This document shows, piece by piece, positions 54,269 through 62,763 of a stretch of 64,000 bases of DNA; position 1 is the first letter of the stretch, and each line of letters starts with the position of its first letter. The notes below the pieces were generated by a model. The model was not told the DNA's origin. It made no database searches and saw nothing but the letters and a program-made list of their open reading frames with translations. Source of the stretch: Propionibacteriaceae bacterium AM104-82 (GTDB taxonomy: Bacteria > Actinomycetota > Actinomycetes > Propionibacteriales > Propionibacteriaceae); contig JAQDQK010000010.1 of assembly GCA_027658995.1 (NCBI GenBank), forward strand, positions 62,001 to 126,000, written 5' to 3'. Position numbers and translations under genes: made by a program.

Positions 54269-55443
54269 TGGTCGATCTGCCTTCCGAGCGGGATGGTCGC
54301 CAGCAGTCCCGGCACCTGGTTTCCGCCGAGCGGGCCGATCCTCAGGTCCCGGGGGACGGCGGCGAGCGCGAACTCGTCCGCGGTGACGGCCTGCTCCGGG
54401 TTGGGGCTGACGAGCCGCATCGCGCCTCTGGGCGGCTCGCCCGGCGCGACCGTCAGCGACGTGACGCAGAACATGGCCGGGGTCTGGGTCGCGACGTCCA
54501 GCAGCCCCTGGTACAGGGCGCTGGGGGCCTCGCCGAAGCCGTGCAGGCCGCGCGTCTGGTGCGTCAGGGAGTCGCAGGTCCACTGCTCCCACGCCTCGCT
54601 GCTGCGCTCCCCCTCGTAGACGTCGGCGGCGCCGGTGGTCAGCGCGAGCACGTCGGCGATGCCGATCGGGTCGAGCGGTTCGGTGGGCATGCCGTGCCGC
54701 TTGAGGGTGGCCTGGGCGCGGTGCAGGCCGAAGCGCAGCGTCGCGAACACGCCGACCTGGCCGGAGCCGCGGCGGTCGACCGCCTCCAGGCAGAGCCGGG
54801 GGTCGAGGCGCAGCGCGATCCAGGTCCGTCGGATGGCGGGAGGGGTGGCGTTGCCGGCGACCTCGCGGTAGGCCTGGATGGCCGGGGAGGTGGCGGGCAG
54901 CATCGCCGCGGCGGGGCCGGGGACGGTGTAGGTGACGACCTGGATGCCCGCGAAGACGACGTCGTCCTGGCGGGTCAGGGAGCCGAGGATCGCGAGGTCG
55001 AGCTTGGCTCCGCGGTCGGTGAACAGCGAGTTGTCGCTGGTGACCTCGAGCAGCCCGCACCACGACTCGCCGTCGGCGACGACGCCGATCTCGCCGTCGT
55101 GGGCGTCCTTGATCTGCGTCAGTTCGAGTTTCGGCACCCACTGGGCGAGCGGGACGAGGCCGGGGGCGACGTCGGGCCGCTGCACGCGGTGCCGCGCCCT
55201 GGCCCGGAATCGACGGCGGATCCGCAGCGTCGCGCCGAGGGTTCGGCCGTTGACGGGGACGGTCAGCAGGATGGCGACCAGCAGCAGGGCGGCGGCGACG
55301 CCGATCGACCACGGCTGCCGCAGCAGCACCAGGGGGACGATGGCGACGATGACCACCTGCCACGCGACGACCATCCCGATGTATCGGGTCGACCTAGTCC
55401 GCCGTTGCAGCGTCGAGCGTTGGGGCGGGGGCTTGCGCAGCAT
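54265..55443 (-). CDS. eccE: EccE-like type VII secretion membrane protein
   Basis: This 392-residue protein has two N-terminal transmembrane helices (about 22-60, MVVAWQVVIVAIVPLVLL and GVAAALLLVAILLTV), a basic stretch (RIRRRFRARARHR) and a long soluble domain with WVPKLELTQIKDAHDGEIGV, the usual EccE layout. EccE is the least conserved ESX component, so the call leans on topology and location between eccD and eccB. The gene is divergent from eccB with 135 bp between starts. Confidence 0.85.
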   Translation of the reverse strand: MLRKPPPQRSTLQRRTRSTRYIGMVVAWQVVIVAIVPLVLLRQPWSIGVAAALLLVAILLTVPVNGRTLGATLRIRRRFRARARHRVQRPDVAPGLVPLAQWVPKLELTQIKDAHDGEIGVVADGESWCGLLEVTSDNSLFTDRGAKLDLAILGSLTRQDDVVFAGIQVVTYTVPGPAAAMLPATSPAIQAYREVAGNATPPAIRRTWIALRLDPRLCLEAVDRRGSGQVGVFATLRFGLHRAQATLKRHGMPTEPLDPIGIADVLALTTGAADVYEGERSSEAWEQWTCDSLTHQTRGLHGFGEAPSALYQGLLDVATQTPAMFCVTSLTVAPGEPPRGAMRLVSPNPEQAVTADEFALAAVPRDLRIGPLGGNQVPGLLATIPLGRQIDQ

Positions 55444-55578
55444 GGGTCCTCCTTCCGGCCGCCGCCTACTCTATGGCCTGTCGTGCGCACTGCCGGGCCT
55501 CTGGAGGCCTTCGTGGCACCGTCACCGGGATAAGGTTGCCGACGACCGCGCTGCACCCACACCCGATGGAGGACTGCC

Positions 55579-56958
55579 ATGGCGACCCGCAAGGACCTCC
55601 TGAAGGCACAGTCCTTCACGTCGAGGCGGATGATCGCTGCCTTCGTCGACCGCGACCCGGACGACCCGACTCCCCCGCTGCGCCGCGTCGGCACCGCCAC
55701 GTTCGTCTCCGTGCTGCTGGGCGTGGTGCTGCTCGCAGGCACGACCCTTCTTGGGCTGCTGCGTGGCGGCACGGCCAACGACTCCTGGAAGAACGAGCAG
55801 GACGTCATCCTCTCCGACCCGCAGTCGGGCGCACTGTTCGTCTACACCGAGGACAAGCTGTACCCGATGGCCGACGTCGCGTCGGCGCGACTGCTCGCCG
55901 CCGGCGCCGACCCGAAGGGGCAGCCGCGGGTCATCGAGGTCAAGACCGAGGCGCTGCGCGGCCAGGTCCAGCAGGGCACCATGGGCATCCCCGGGTCGCC
56001 CCGACAGTTGCCGTCGTCGAAGGACCTCGCCGACTACCCCATCCGGCTGTGCTCGGTGCCCCTCAACGGGCACGACCAGCCGTACCTGACGCTCGAGTTC
56101 GGCTCCTCCGCCCCTGCGCGCGACGACATCGCGGTGGTCGCCCGGCACTCCAACGGCACCGACTACCTCGTCTACGGCGGCCAGACGCACCAGTTGTACG
56201 CGCGGCCCGGGCAGCAGTCGAGCCTGATCGGCAACCTGCCGGTGATCACGCCAGGCGACGGCTGGATCGCCTCGCTTCCCGGCGGCGTCCCGATCAACCC
56301 CCGCCCCGTCGAGGGCTACGGATCGGCGGGAAGCGAGAACATGTCGGTCGGCAAGATGGCCTATGTCGACGACGGGGACCGCGACCGCTACTACATCCAA
56401 CTCACGGGCGGCCTCTCGCGCATCTCGTACCTGGAGATGAAGGCCATCCAGCAGGAGTACGGCGACACTGCCGAGCCGACAAAGCTCGACGACGTGCAGG
56501 TGACCCGCCGCCTCAATGCCGACATCCCGACGTTCACGCAGGACGGCATCCCGCTCGACCAGCCGACTCCGCCCGCGTCGTTCTCGTCGGAGAAGGTCCA
56601 GGTGTGCGCCACGTTCCAGAAGGACGCCCCTGGCCGGATCGCGCTCGACATCGGGGGCGAGACCAACGAGATCCCGTCGAACGCGCCCGCCCCGCTCGGC
56701 CGCTACATCGACCGCGTGATGCTGCCTGCCCTGAGCGGGGCGCTGCTGAGCAACGCCGACGCTGACGAGGCGCCCGGATCGGCCACGCTGCTGCTCGACG
56801 GCAAGGCGTACTTCATCCCGACCGTGAAGGATCGCACCGCGCTGGGCTACGGCGACGTGACCCCGATGCCGGTCCCCGGGGGCCTGGTGAACCTGCTGCC
56901 TCCGGGCCTCTCGGAGGGAAGCAAGCTCTCCCGCGACATGATCGTGCCGATCAAGTAA
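55579..56958 (+). CDS. eccB: EccB, type VII secretion protein
   Basis: This 459-residue protein begins MATRKDLLKAQSFTSRRMIAAF, the conserved cytoplasmic start of EccB, followed by one transmembrane helix (about 36-60) and a large extracellular domain of repeated beta modules with two conserved Cys (LCSVPL and VCATF). EccB caps the outer face of the ESX complex. GGAGGA lies upstream, and TAAGGT further upstream may be a -10 box. The esx genes follow after 175 bp. Confidence 0.94.
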   Translation: MATRKDLLKAQSFTSRRMIAAFVDRDPDDPTPPLRRVGTATFVSVLLGVVLLAGTTLLGLLRGGTANDSWKNEQDVILSDPQSGALFVYTEDKLYPMADVASARLLAAGADPKGQPRVIEVKTEALRGQVQQGTMGIPGSPRQLPSSKDLADYPIRLCSVPLNGHDQPYLTLEFGSSAPARDDIAVVARHSNGTDYLVYGGQTHQLYARPGQQSSLIGNLPVITPGDGWIASLPGGVPINPRPVEGYGSAGSENMSVGKMAYVDDGDRDRYYIQLTGGLSRISYLEMKAIQQEYGDTAEPTKLDDVQVTRRLNADIPTFTQDGIPLDQPTPPASFSSEKVQVCATFQKDAPGRIALDIGGETNEIPSNAPAPLGRYIDRVMLPALSGALLSNADADEAPGSATLLLDGKAYFIPTVKDRTALGYGDVTPMPVPGGLVNLLPPGLSEGSKLSRDMIVPIK

Positions 56959-57133
56959 GTAGGTGCCCCGTGGCTTGCCCGGGCCGACTAGGTATTGCTA
57001 CTTGTTTACGCCGGAGGACCTGGGAACTGACCCTGACGACGCATAGTGTTTTGACCGACAGCAAGCAGCCTGAGTTGACCTCGAAGTTGCTACCACTGAG
57101 TCCTCCCGGGCTCAACGTCGAAGGGAATGAACC
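56959..57133 (+). promoter_or_regulatory. Leader region before the esx pair
   Basis: This 175-bp gap is more AT-rich than its surroundings (TTGTTTACG, CATAGTGTTTTGACC) and probably holds a promoter for high expression of the two esx genes separate from eccB. AAGGGA at about 57120 is the ribosome binding site. Exact boxes could not be fixed. Confidence 0.4.
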
Positions 57134-57442
57134 ATGGCGGAGAAGTCCGTTGACCGCGCTGCAATGCAGAAGGCCACGCAGCAGATCGAGACCAAGCACC
57201 AGCAGATCCACCAGCTGCAGACTCGCCTCCAGGGCCAGATGACCGACCTCGCGTCGCGCTGGCACGGCAACGCATCGACCGCGTTCCAGCAGGGCTACCA
57301 GCAGTTCGACACCGAGTTCGAGAAGGTGAAGCAGGGCCTGGACAAGATCCACACCTCCCTGGTCGAGACGCTCCGCGAGTACGGCTCGCGTGAGGAAGAG
57401 AACCAGGCCACCGCTAACCAGATCGCCGGCCTCATCGGCTGA
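57134..57442 (+). CDS. WXG100-family secreted protein (EsxA/EsxB type)
   Basis: This 102-residue helical hairpin has the WXG turn as RWHGNASTAF near residues 43-47. A C-terminal export motif Tyr-x3-Glu (YGSRE) lies near residue 85. There is no signal peptide. It should form a heterodimer with the product of the next gene and be exported by EccBCDE. The 31-bp gap to the next gene carries a strong AGGAG. Confidence 0.93.
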   Translation: MAEKSVDRAAMQKATQQIETKHQQIHQLQTRLQGQMTDLASRWHGNASTAFQQGYQQFDTEFEKVKQGLDKIHTSLVETLREYGSREEENQATANQIAGLIG

Positions 57443-57473
57443 TCCAATCAACAAGATTCGATAGGAGAAACCA

Positions 57474-57764
57474 ATGAGCGATTCCACGCAGTATTCCGTT
57501 GCCGGCCTCCAGGAAGGCATCAGCAACCTGTCGGCTGCCCACAAGGAGCTGACCAGCCTCCTCGAGGACCTGAAGGGCGAGCTTTCGACCTCGCTCGGCG
57601 CCTGGGAAGACAACGCCCGCAACGCCTACGTCGAGGTTCAGCGTTCGTGGGACGCGTCGGCCGCCAAGCAGCAGGACATCGTGCAGCGCATGCCCGTCCT
57701 CCTCGGCAACATCGCCGACGGCTACAACTCGACCGAGTCCCGCAACGCGGGCATCTGGGCCTGA
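57474..57764 (+). CDS. WXG100-family secreted protein, WED variant
   Basis: This 96-residue partner of the preceding protein has the turn as AWEDNARNAY near residues 43-47, with Asp in place of the canonical Gly. Its last residues include Tyr-x3-Glu (YNSTE), so both members of the pair carry an export-motif candidate. A terminator with a T run follows, ending the esx unit. Confidence 0.9.
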   Translation: MSDSTQYSVAGLQEGISNLSAAHKELTSLLEDLKGELSTSLGAWEDNARNAYVEVQRSWDASAAKQQDIVQRMPVLLGNIADGYNSTESRNAGIWA

Positions 57765-57780
57765 GTTACTGACGCACACG

Positions 57781-57812
57781 AGTGGGGTCCGGCCGAGCCG
57801 GGCCCCACTTTT
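57781..57812 (+). terminator. Intrinsic terminator after the esx pair
   Basis: A 13-bp stem (57781-57793 with 57797-57809, one T-G pair), a 3-base loop and four T residues form a strong terminator 16 bp after the stop. Confidence 0.9.
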
Positions 57813-57841
57813 GCGTCCCCTGGGGGTGCACGGTCGGGTCT

Positions 57842-57929
57842 GGCGTTGAGCAGTAGTGCGGGTTCGATGGCCGATTCGACGTGCGCTGTCGGCGTGTCGG
57901 CCATCGACCAGTGACTACTGCTCAACGCC
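57842..57929. repeat. 88-bp palindromic intergenic element, copy 1
   Basis: Perfect 15-bp inverted ends (57842-57856 GGCGTTGAGCAGTAG with 57915-57929) enclose a second, inner inverted pair around CGATGGCCGA. The whole can fold into a long hairpin. A second copy of the same size is at 60067. Confidence 0.85.
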
Positions 57930-57981
57930 TAACCCTGCCAGCGCTAGGTGATCGCCGGGCACGTGAGGCCGCTCCGTGGGG

Positions 57982-58779
57982 TCAGTTGCGGGCGAGCGTC
58001 CTGGCGCGGGCGAAGCAGAAGACGCCGTAGAGCATCAGCCCGATGCCGACCAGGATCAGCAGGACGGCACCGAACGGCAGCCCCACGAGGGACTTCAGCG
58101 CCTCGTCGATCCCGCCCGCCTCGTCCGGGTTCCTGCGCAGCACCGCCACGATGAACAGCACCCCGACGATGCCGACGGCGATGCCCTTGGCGACGTAGCC
58201 GACGGTGCCGAGCCGGGCGACCGCGCGTCGCGCGCCGCCCTGCAGATCCACCTCGTCCATGAAACTCTGCTTGATGCCGCCGACGATCAGCCCGATGCCG
58301 ACGGCCAGCACCGCCGCGCCGACCACGAACAGCAGCACCGCGCCCCAGGTCGAGCCGAGCAGCGTGGCGCTGAGGCCCTGGCTGCTCTCGTCCGAGTCGG
58401 AGGATCCGCCCAGCGCATAGGTGAGCGCCACGACGCCGACCGCCGCGTGACCGATGCCCTTTCCCGCCTCCTTGACCGCCTCCTTGGCGTCGCTGCGGGC
58501 CTCTGTCACGGCGGCGAGCACGCAGTAGATCGCCAGAGCGAACAGCGCGACGGCCGCGACCCACAGCGTGACCGCGCCGAGCGGCGTCGACCGGATGGCC
58601 TGCATCGCGCCGGAGTTGTCCGCGGATCCGCCCGCTCCCGCCGCCACGCCGACCGCGATGCCGCCGATCAGCAGGTGCACGATGCCGTTGACGACGTGCC
58701 CGGCCGACGCGAGCCGGGCCACCACCGGGTTGTCCTTGAGTTGCTCTGCCTTGCCTTCTACACGCCGGATGTCAGCCAT
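57982..58779 (-). CDS. DUF1206-family membrane protein
   Basis: This 265-residue protein has six transmembrane helices arranged as three repeats of a two-helix unit, each starting with an Ala/Gly-rich helix (LASAGHVVNGIVHLLIGG, GIGHAAVGVVALTYAL, LGTVGYVAKGIAVGIVG). This matches the DUF1206 pattern. Function unknown for the family. It is preceded by a leaderless-type -10 box and stands alone. Confidence 0.88.
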   Translation of the reverse strand: MADIRRVEGKAEQLKDNPVVARLASAGHVVNGIVHLLIGGIAVGVAAGAGGSADNSGAMQAIRSTPLGAVTLWVAAVALFALAIYCVLAAVTEARSDAKEAVKEAGKGIGHAAVGVVALTYALGGSSDSDESSQGLSATLLGSTWGAVLLFVVGAAVLAVGIGLIVGGIKQSFMDEVDLQGGARRAVARLGTVGYVAKGIAVGIVGVLFIVAVLRRNPDEAGGIDEALKSLVGLPFGAVLLILVGIGLMLYGVFCFARARTLARN

Positions 58780-58785
58780 CCCCCC

Positions 58786-58791
58786 ATGCTA
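58786..58791 (-). promoter_or_regulatory. -10-like box TAGCAT before the DUF1206 gene, leaderless start
   Basis: On the minus strand TAGCAT is followed by six G residues and the ATG at 58779. The G run could also act as a weak ribosome binding site. Confidence 0.4.
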
Positions 58792-58817
58792 GGAAGCCCG
58801 GGGCCTCCTCGCAGGGG

Positions 58818-59996
58818 TCAGCCGATGCGGATGGTCTCGTCGTCGGCGCTGAGCGTGATGGACGGGCCGCGCAGGTCGATGCTGACGTCGCACCAGTCGT
58901 CGCCCGAGGTGCAGCGGTAGGTCAGCGTCTCGTTCGACTTCGACGTCACCTCGACGGCGGCCGTCGACAGCCAGGGATGCCTGCGTCGGAAGCCGATCAG
59001 GTTCTGGTAGTCGCGGTGGATGGGCTCGCCGAGCGGGCTGAGGTCGGCGGGCGAATCGGGCAGCGCGGGTCGCACCTCGTCGTCGCCTGCGAACTGCTCG
59101 CGCTTGGTGCCGGTGAAGCCCTGCTCGTCGCCGTAGTAGACGCTCGGCGCGCCGGGCAGCGACATCAGGATCGCCGCGGCGACCGGGGCGAGGCGTGGCC
59201 CCACGAGCGTCGCGATGCGCGTCACGTCATGGTTGCCCACGAAGGTCTGCGGGATGAAGTTGCGGCAGAAGTCGGCGTGCCTGTCGATGGCGTGGGCCAG
59301 TTCCCACATGTTGGTGTCCTTGAGGGATGACCAGGTCGCCTTCCACAGTTCGTACTGCGTCAGCGTGGTCAGCGTCGACTCCTCGATGAAGCCGACGTAG
59401 TCGCCGTGGATCACCTCGCCGATGAAGACGACGTCGGGGAACTCGGCGCGGACCCGTGCGGCCACGTCGCGCCAGAACGCGGTGGGCACGGCGTAGGCGA
59501 CGTCGAGGCGCCATCCGGAGATGCCGCGGCGCAGCCAGTGGCACATCACGTCGACTGTGAGGTCGGCGACGGCCGGGTTGGAATGGTCGAGTTCGACCAG
59601 GTCGCCGTGGCCCTCCCAGGCGCGCGGTTGGTCGCCGTCCCAGGCGATCAGGTCGGGGCGTTCGGCGACGAACGGGTGCGAGCGGGACACATGGTTGAAC
59701 ACGCCGTCGAGGACGACGTTGAGGCCGCGGGCACTGCACTCGGCGATCAGGTGGTCGAGGTCGGAGTCGTCACCGAGTCGCGGGTCGACGCGGTAGTGGT
59801 CGAGGGTGTCGTAGCCGTGGCTGACGGAGGCGAAGATCGGGTTGAGCAGGAGGCCGTTGCAGCCGAGTTCGACCACGTAGTCCAGCCAGGGCACCAGTCG
59901 CCCCAGCCGGTGCGACGGCTCGCCGACCTCGCCGCGGATGGGCGCGCCGACGGCGCCGAGCGGATAGACCTGCCACCAGATGTCGTGCTGAAGCAT
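58818..59996 (-). CDS. Glycoside hydrolase family 13 (alpha-amylase family) enzyme
   Basis: This 392-residue cytoplasmic enzyme shows the four GH13 regions: DGVFNH, GWRLDVAYAV (nucleophilic Asp), FIGEVIHG (acid/base Glu) and VGNHDVTR. It opens with WWQVYPLGAVGAP, seen in bacterial maltodextrin-acting members. It is shorter than most family members (450-600 residues), with a small C-terminal beta domain. The substrate is probably an alpha-1,4-glucan or maltodextrin. It has no signal peptide. It stands alone and starts after a leaderless-type box. Confidence 0.9.
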   Translation of the reverse strand: MLQHDIWWQVYPLGAVGAPIRGEVGEPSHRLGRLVPWLDYVVELGCNGLLLNPIFASVSHGYDTLDHYRVDPRLGDDSDLDHLIAECSARGLNVVLDGVFNHVSRSHPFVAERPDLIAWDGDQPRAWEGHGDLVELDHSNPAVADLTVDVMCHWLRRGISGWRLDVAYAVPTAFWRDVAARVRAEFPDVVFIGEVIHGDYVGFIEESTLTTLTQYELWKATWSSLKDTNMWELAHAIDRHADFCRNFIPQTFVGNHDVTRIATLVGPRLAPVAAAILMSLPGAPSVYYGDEQGFTGTKREQFAGDDEVRPALPDSPADLSPLGEPIHRDYQNLIGFRRRHPWLSTAAVEVTSKSNETLTYRCTSGDDWCDVSIDLRGPSITLSADDETIRIG

Positions 59997-60002
59997 GCGT
60001 CG

Positions 60003-60008
60003 AGCCTA
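60003..60008 (-). promoter_or_regulatory. -10-like box TAGGCT before the GH13 gene, leaderless start
   Basis: On the minus strand TAGGCT is followed by six bases and the ATG at 59996, with no Shine-Dalgarno. Confidence 0.45.
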
Positions 60009-60066
60009 GCCGTCGGCGACGCTTGCCCCCTCGTCGTGGCCGGTCTGTCGCGGGCGGAGTGGCCCC

Positions 60067-60154
60067 GGCGTTGAGCAGTATCGACGACTCGCCTCGGATG
60101 TGAACGTTCAACGCGTGCACCGCAGGCTTCGAACACCGAATGCTGCTCAATGTC
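60067..60154. repeat. 88-bp palindromic intergenic element, copy 2
   Basis: GGCGTTGAGCAGTA at 60067-60080 pairs imperfectly with TGCTGCTCAATGTCC at 60140-60154. Size and end sequence match the element at 57842, while the interior differs. It occupies much of the 235-bp gap between the GH13 and Fpg/Nei genes; the rest of that gap shows nothing else. Confidence 0.7.
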
Positions 60155-60231
60155 CTCGCCTACCGCAGGACCCGGGATCGGACGGCTACATGCACTTGTC
60201 GGACGTGGCGCGGGTCGGCGTCGACTCAGGG

Positions 60232-61095
60232 CTATTTCAGGAGCTTCGACATCCGGCGGTCGGCGAGCGGCTTGCCTCCGGTCTGGCAGCCGGGGCAGTA
60301 CTGCAGCGACGAGTCGGCGAACGACACCTCTGCGATGGTGCTTCCGCACACGTCGCACGTCTCCCCCGCCCTTCCGTGCACGCGCATGCCCGAGCGTTTG
60401 GCGTCCTTCAGTTTGTCGATCGGCACGCCCGAGGCCGACGCCATCGCTTGGCCAAGCACCTCGCGCATCTTCGCGAACAGGTCGGCGACACCCGCATCGT
60501 CGAGGCTGTCGGCCGGCTTGAACGGGCTCAGCCGGGCGGCGTGCAGGATCTCGTCGGAGTAGGCGTTGCCGATCCCCGCGAGCCGCTTCTGGTCGCGGAG
60601 CACGCCCTTCAACTGCGAGCGACCCGCCGCCTTCAGGACCGCCGCGAAGTCGTCGACGGTGAATCCCTCCGCCATCGGGTCGGGGCCGAGGGCCGCGATG
60701 CCGGGCACCTCGGACGGGTCGGCCACCACGTAGACGGCGAGGTGCTTCTGGGTGCCCGCCTCGGTGAGGCTGAAGCCGGAGTCGTCGTCGAGCACGATCC
60801 GCAGCGCCAACCCGGACTTGCCGGGCCGGGCGGGAACCTTGGGCGCGACCTCGTGCCAGGTCACCCAACCGGCTCGTGCCAGGTGGAAGATGAGGTGGAC
60901 GCCCTGCGCGTCGATGTCGATGAACTTGCCGTGCCTGGTGACGCCGTCGATCTCGAGCCCTGCGAGCGCGTCGAGCGGGATCTGGAAGGTCTTGAGGGCA
61001 GAGAAGGACACCAGGTGCCCCGACGCGATGGTCGCGCCGCGCAGTCGCTGGTCGAGGTTCTCGGCGAGTGCCGCCACCTCAGGCATCTCTGGCAT
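60232..61095 (-). CDS. Fpg/Nei-family DNA glycosylase
   Basis: This 287-residue base-excision repair enzyme begins MPEMPEV. The proline after the initiator Met is the catalytic nucleophile and the following Glu is also catalytic. An H2TH region contains LAGIGNAYSDEIL. The C-terminal zinc finger is CDVC...CPGC with 16 residues between the pairs. The sequence is closer to the actinobacterial Nei/Fpg-like group than to MutM proper, so the lesion preference is uncertain. AGGAGG lies before the start. Confidence 0.92.
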   Translation of the reverse strand: MPEMPEVAALAENLDQRLRGATIASGHLVSFSALKTFQIPLDALAGLEIDGVTRHGKFIDIDAQGVHLIFHLARAGWVTWHEVAPKVPARPGKSGLALRIVLDDDSGFSLTEAGTQKHLAVYVVADPSEVPGIAALGPDPMAEGFTVDDFAAVLKAAGRSQLKGVLRDQKRLAGIGNAYSDEILHAARLSPFKPADSLDDAGVADLFAKMREVLGQAMASASGVPIDKLKDAKRSGMRVHGRAGETCDVCGSTIAEVSFADSSLQYCPGCQTGGKPLADRRMSKLLK

Positions 61096-61146
61096 GGGTC
61101 CTCCTGCGCGTCACGCTACACCGGCGCTTGCCGTGGTCACTGGGGT

Positions 61147-61881
61147 TCACCCGAGTCGCCCGGCCAGGGAGTGCCGATCGCGCATCCCCCGCCATGCGCT
61201 GAGCACGTCGGCGCCGGTCATCGGCGGCCGTTCGACCCACGGCCGGGTCGGCAGGCCGGCCACGACGGAGAGCCGCCGCAGGTACTGCTCCCGTGGCACC
61301 TCGTAGGCGCCGAGGCTGCCGAGGTGCTCGGTGAGCCATTGCACGTCGAGCAGGGTGACCCCCGACGCGTCGAGTTCGAGGACGAGGCGCAGCAGGGCCG
61401 CCTTGGATGCGTCGCGCCCGAGTTCGGGGTCGTGGAACATCGACTCGCCGGCGAACAGGCCGCCCACCTGAACCCCGTAGAGCCCTCCGACCAGGTCGCC
61501 GTCGGGGTTCCACACCTCGACGCTGTGCGCCCAGCCGGTCTCGGCGAGCCGCCGGTAGGCCGAGGCGATGCGCGCGTCGATCCAGGATCCCTCGCGCTTG
61601 GGGTCGGCGCAGCGGGTCAGCACGTCGTCGAAGGCGGTGTCGGTTGTCGTCGTGTAGCGCTTGACGGTCTTGCCGAGCGAGCGGGTGACCCGCAGTCCGT
61701 GCACGGGGAGCAGGCCGCGCTGCATGGGCGACCACCAGCCCATCTCGCGGGCGTTCAGCGGCATCGGGAATACGCCGCAGCGGTAGGCCTCCAGCGCGAT
61801 GGCGGCGTCGAACTCATCGGAGTAGCCGATGAGGTCGCGCAGCGGCCAGTCCTGTGACCGCCCGAACGTCGTGCCGAGCAT
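61147..61881 (-). CDS. aat: Leucyl/phenylalanyl-tRNA-protein transferase
   Basis: This 244-residue enzyme adds Leu or Phe to N-terminal Arg or Lys of proteins, marking them for ClpS-ClpAP. Family motifs include YRCGVFPMPLN, WWSPMQRGLLPVHGLRVTRSLGKT, WIDARIASAYRRLAETGWAHSVEVW near the middle, GESMFH and LLDVQWLTEHLGSLGA. Length is normal. Not linked to its neighbours by operon structure. Confidence 0.96.
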   Translation of the reverse strand: MLGTTFGRSQDWPLRDLIGYSDEFDAAIALEAYRCGVFPMPLNAREMGWWSPMQRGLLPVHGLRVTRSLGKTVKRYTTTTDTAFDDVLTRCADPKREGSWIDARIASAYRRLAETGWAHSVEVWNPDGDLVGGLYGVQVGGLFAGESMFHDPELGRDASKAALLRLVLELDASGVTLLDVQWLTEHLGSLGAYEVPREQYLRRLSVVAGLPTRPWVERPPMTGADVLSAWRGMRDRHSLAGRLG

Positions 61882-62031
61882 CTACCCAGTGTGGCAGCGG
61901 ATCACCGCACGCGGCCGCTGACCGGCCGTGGCGGAGGCGGCTCGACCCGGATTCCACCCGGACCGGACCCTGAGCATCCTGGTTCCGCTTGACACCGTGT
62001 GACAACCTTGGAGACGAGGAAAGGGGCGCGG

Positions 62032-62721
62032 ATGGATACGCAGAACCAGGCGGTTGCGCTCACCGAGGGCATCACGGCCAACGTGTTCCACGAGATTCTT
62101 GAGCTCGCGATCGAGGGAAAGGGCAAGCTGCCCGGCGCAAAGCACGCAGCCAAGTCGCTGCTCGTGCAACGCAACGACGCCGAACTCGCCATCTCCAGGA
62201 TGGTCGCGACGCACATCGCGATGGCAAGCGGCCAGGGCTTCGCGACGAACTGGGGCGGCTTCTTCGTCTCGCTCGTCACCATCCCCGCCAACATGGCCGC
62301 CGCCTCGTTCCTGCAGGCGCGCCTGGTCTCCGGCATCGCGCACCTGCGCGGCTACGAGCTGAGCGACCCGCGGGTCCGCACCGCGATCCTGATGGTGATG
62401 CTCGGCCCCTCCGGTAATGCCGAACTGATCTCCAAGGGCGTGCTTCCCTCGTATCCGATGGTGGTCGCGACCGCCCCGGTCTTCGACGCGCGCCTCGACC
62501 GTCAGGTCTCCAAGGCCCTGCTCGACCGCTCCCTCAACCAGATGACGGGCAAGCGGTTCGGTGTATGGCTGGGCAAGCGCATCCCGTTCGTCGGCGGCGG
62601 CGTCGGTGCCGCGGTGGACGGCTGGTCGACCCGCTCGATCGCGCTGCACGCCATGGAGGAGTTCCCGAGCCGCAGGCCCAAGCTGACCCGCACCGTCGTC
62701 GAGACCGACAAGTCCGACTGA
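62032..62721 (+). CDS. EcsC-family protein
   Basis: From the ATG at 62032, preceded by GAGGAAAGGGG, the protein has 229 residues. The EcsC core contains ISRMVATHIAMASGQGF, NLAAAS-like helices (PANMAAASFLQARLVSGIAHLRGY) and VPFVGGGVGAAVDGWSTRSI near the C terminus, with two hydrophobic stretches that may enter the membrane. The family is named after a Bacillus ABC-exporter operon gene; its function is unclear. It stands alone here and converges on alr. Confidence 0.85.
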   Translation: MDTQNQAVALTEGITANVFHEILELAIEGKGKLPGAKHAAKSLLVQRNDAELAISRMVATHIAMASGQGFATNWGGFFVSLVTIPANMAAASFLQARLVSGIAHLRGYELSDPRVRTAILMVMLGPSGNAELISKGVLPSYPMVVATAPVFDARLDRQVSKALLDRSLNQMTGKRFGVWLGKRIPFVGGGVGAAVDGWSTRSIALHAMEEFPSRRPKLTRTVVETDKSD

Positions 62722-62763
62722 CGGCGACCGTCGACGCTCCGGGCACCGCGGGGGCGCCTCGCC

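Noticed and set aside
53612..55363. A 583-codon minus-strand frame as one large type VII protein
   Set aside because: The first 365 codons overlap eccE in another frame and are Arg/Pro-rich noise. The real gene starts at the GTG at 54268, which overlaps the eccE stop.
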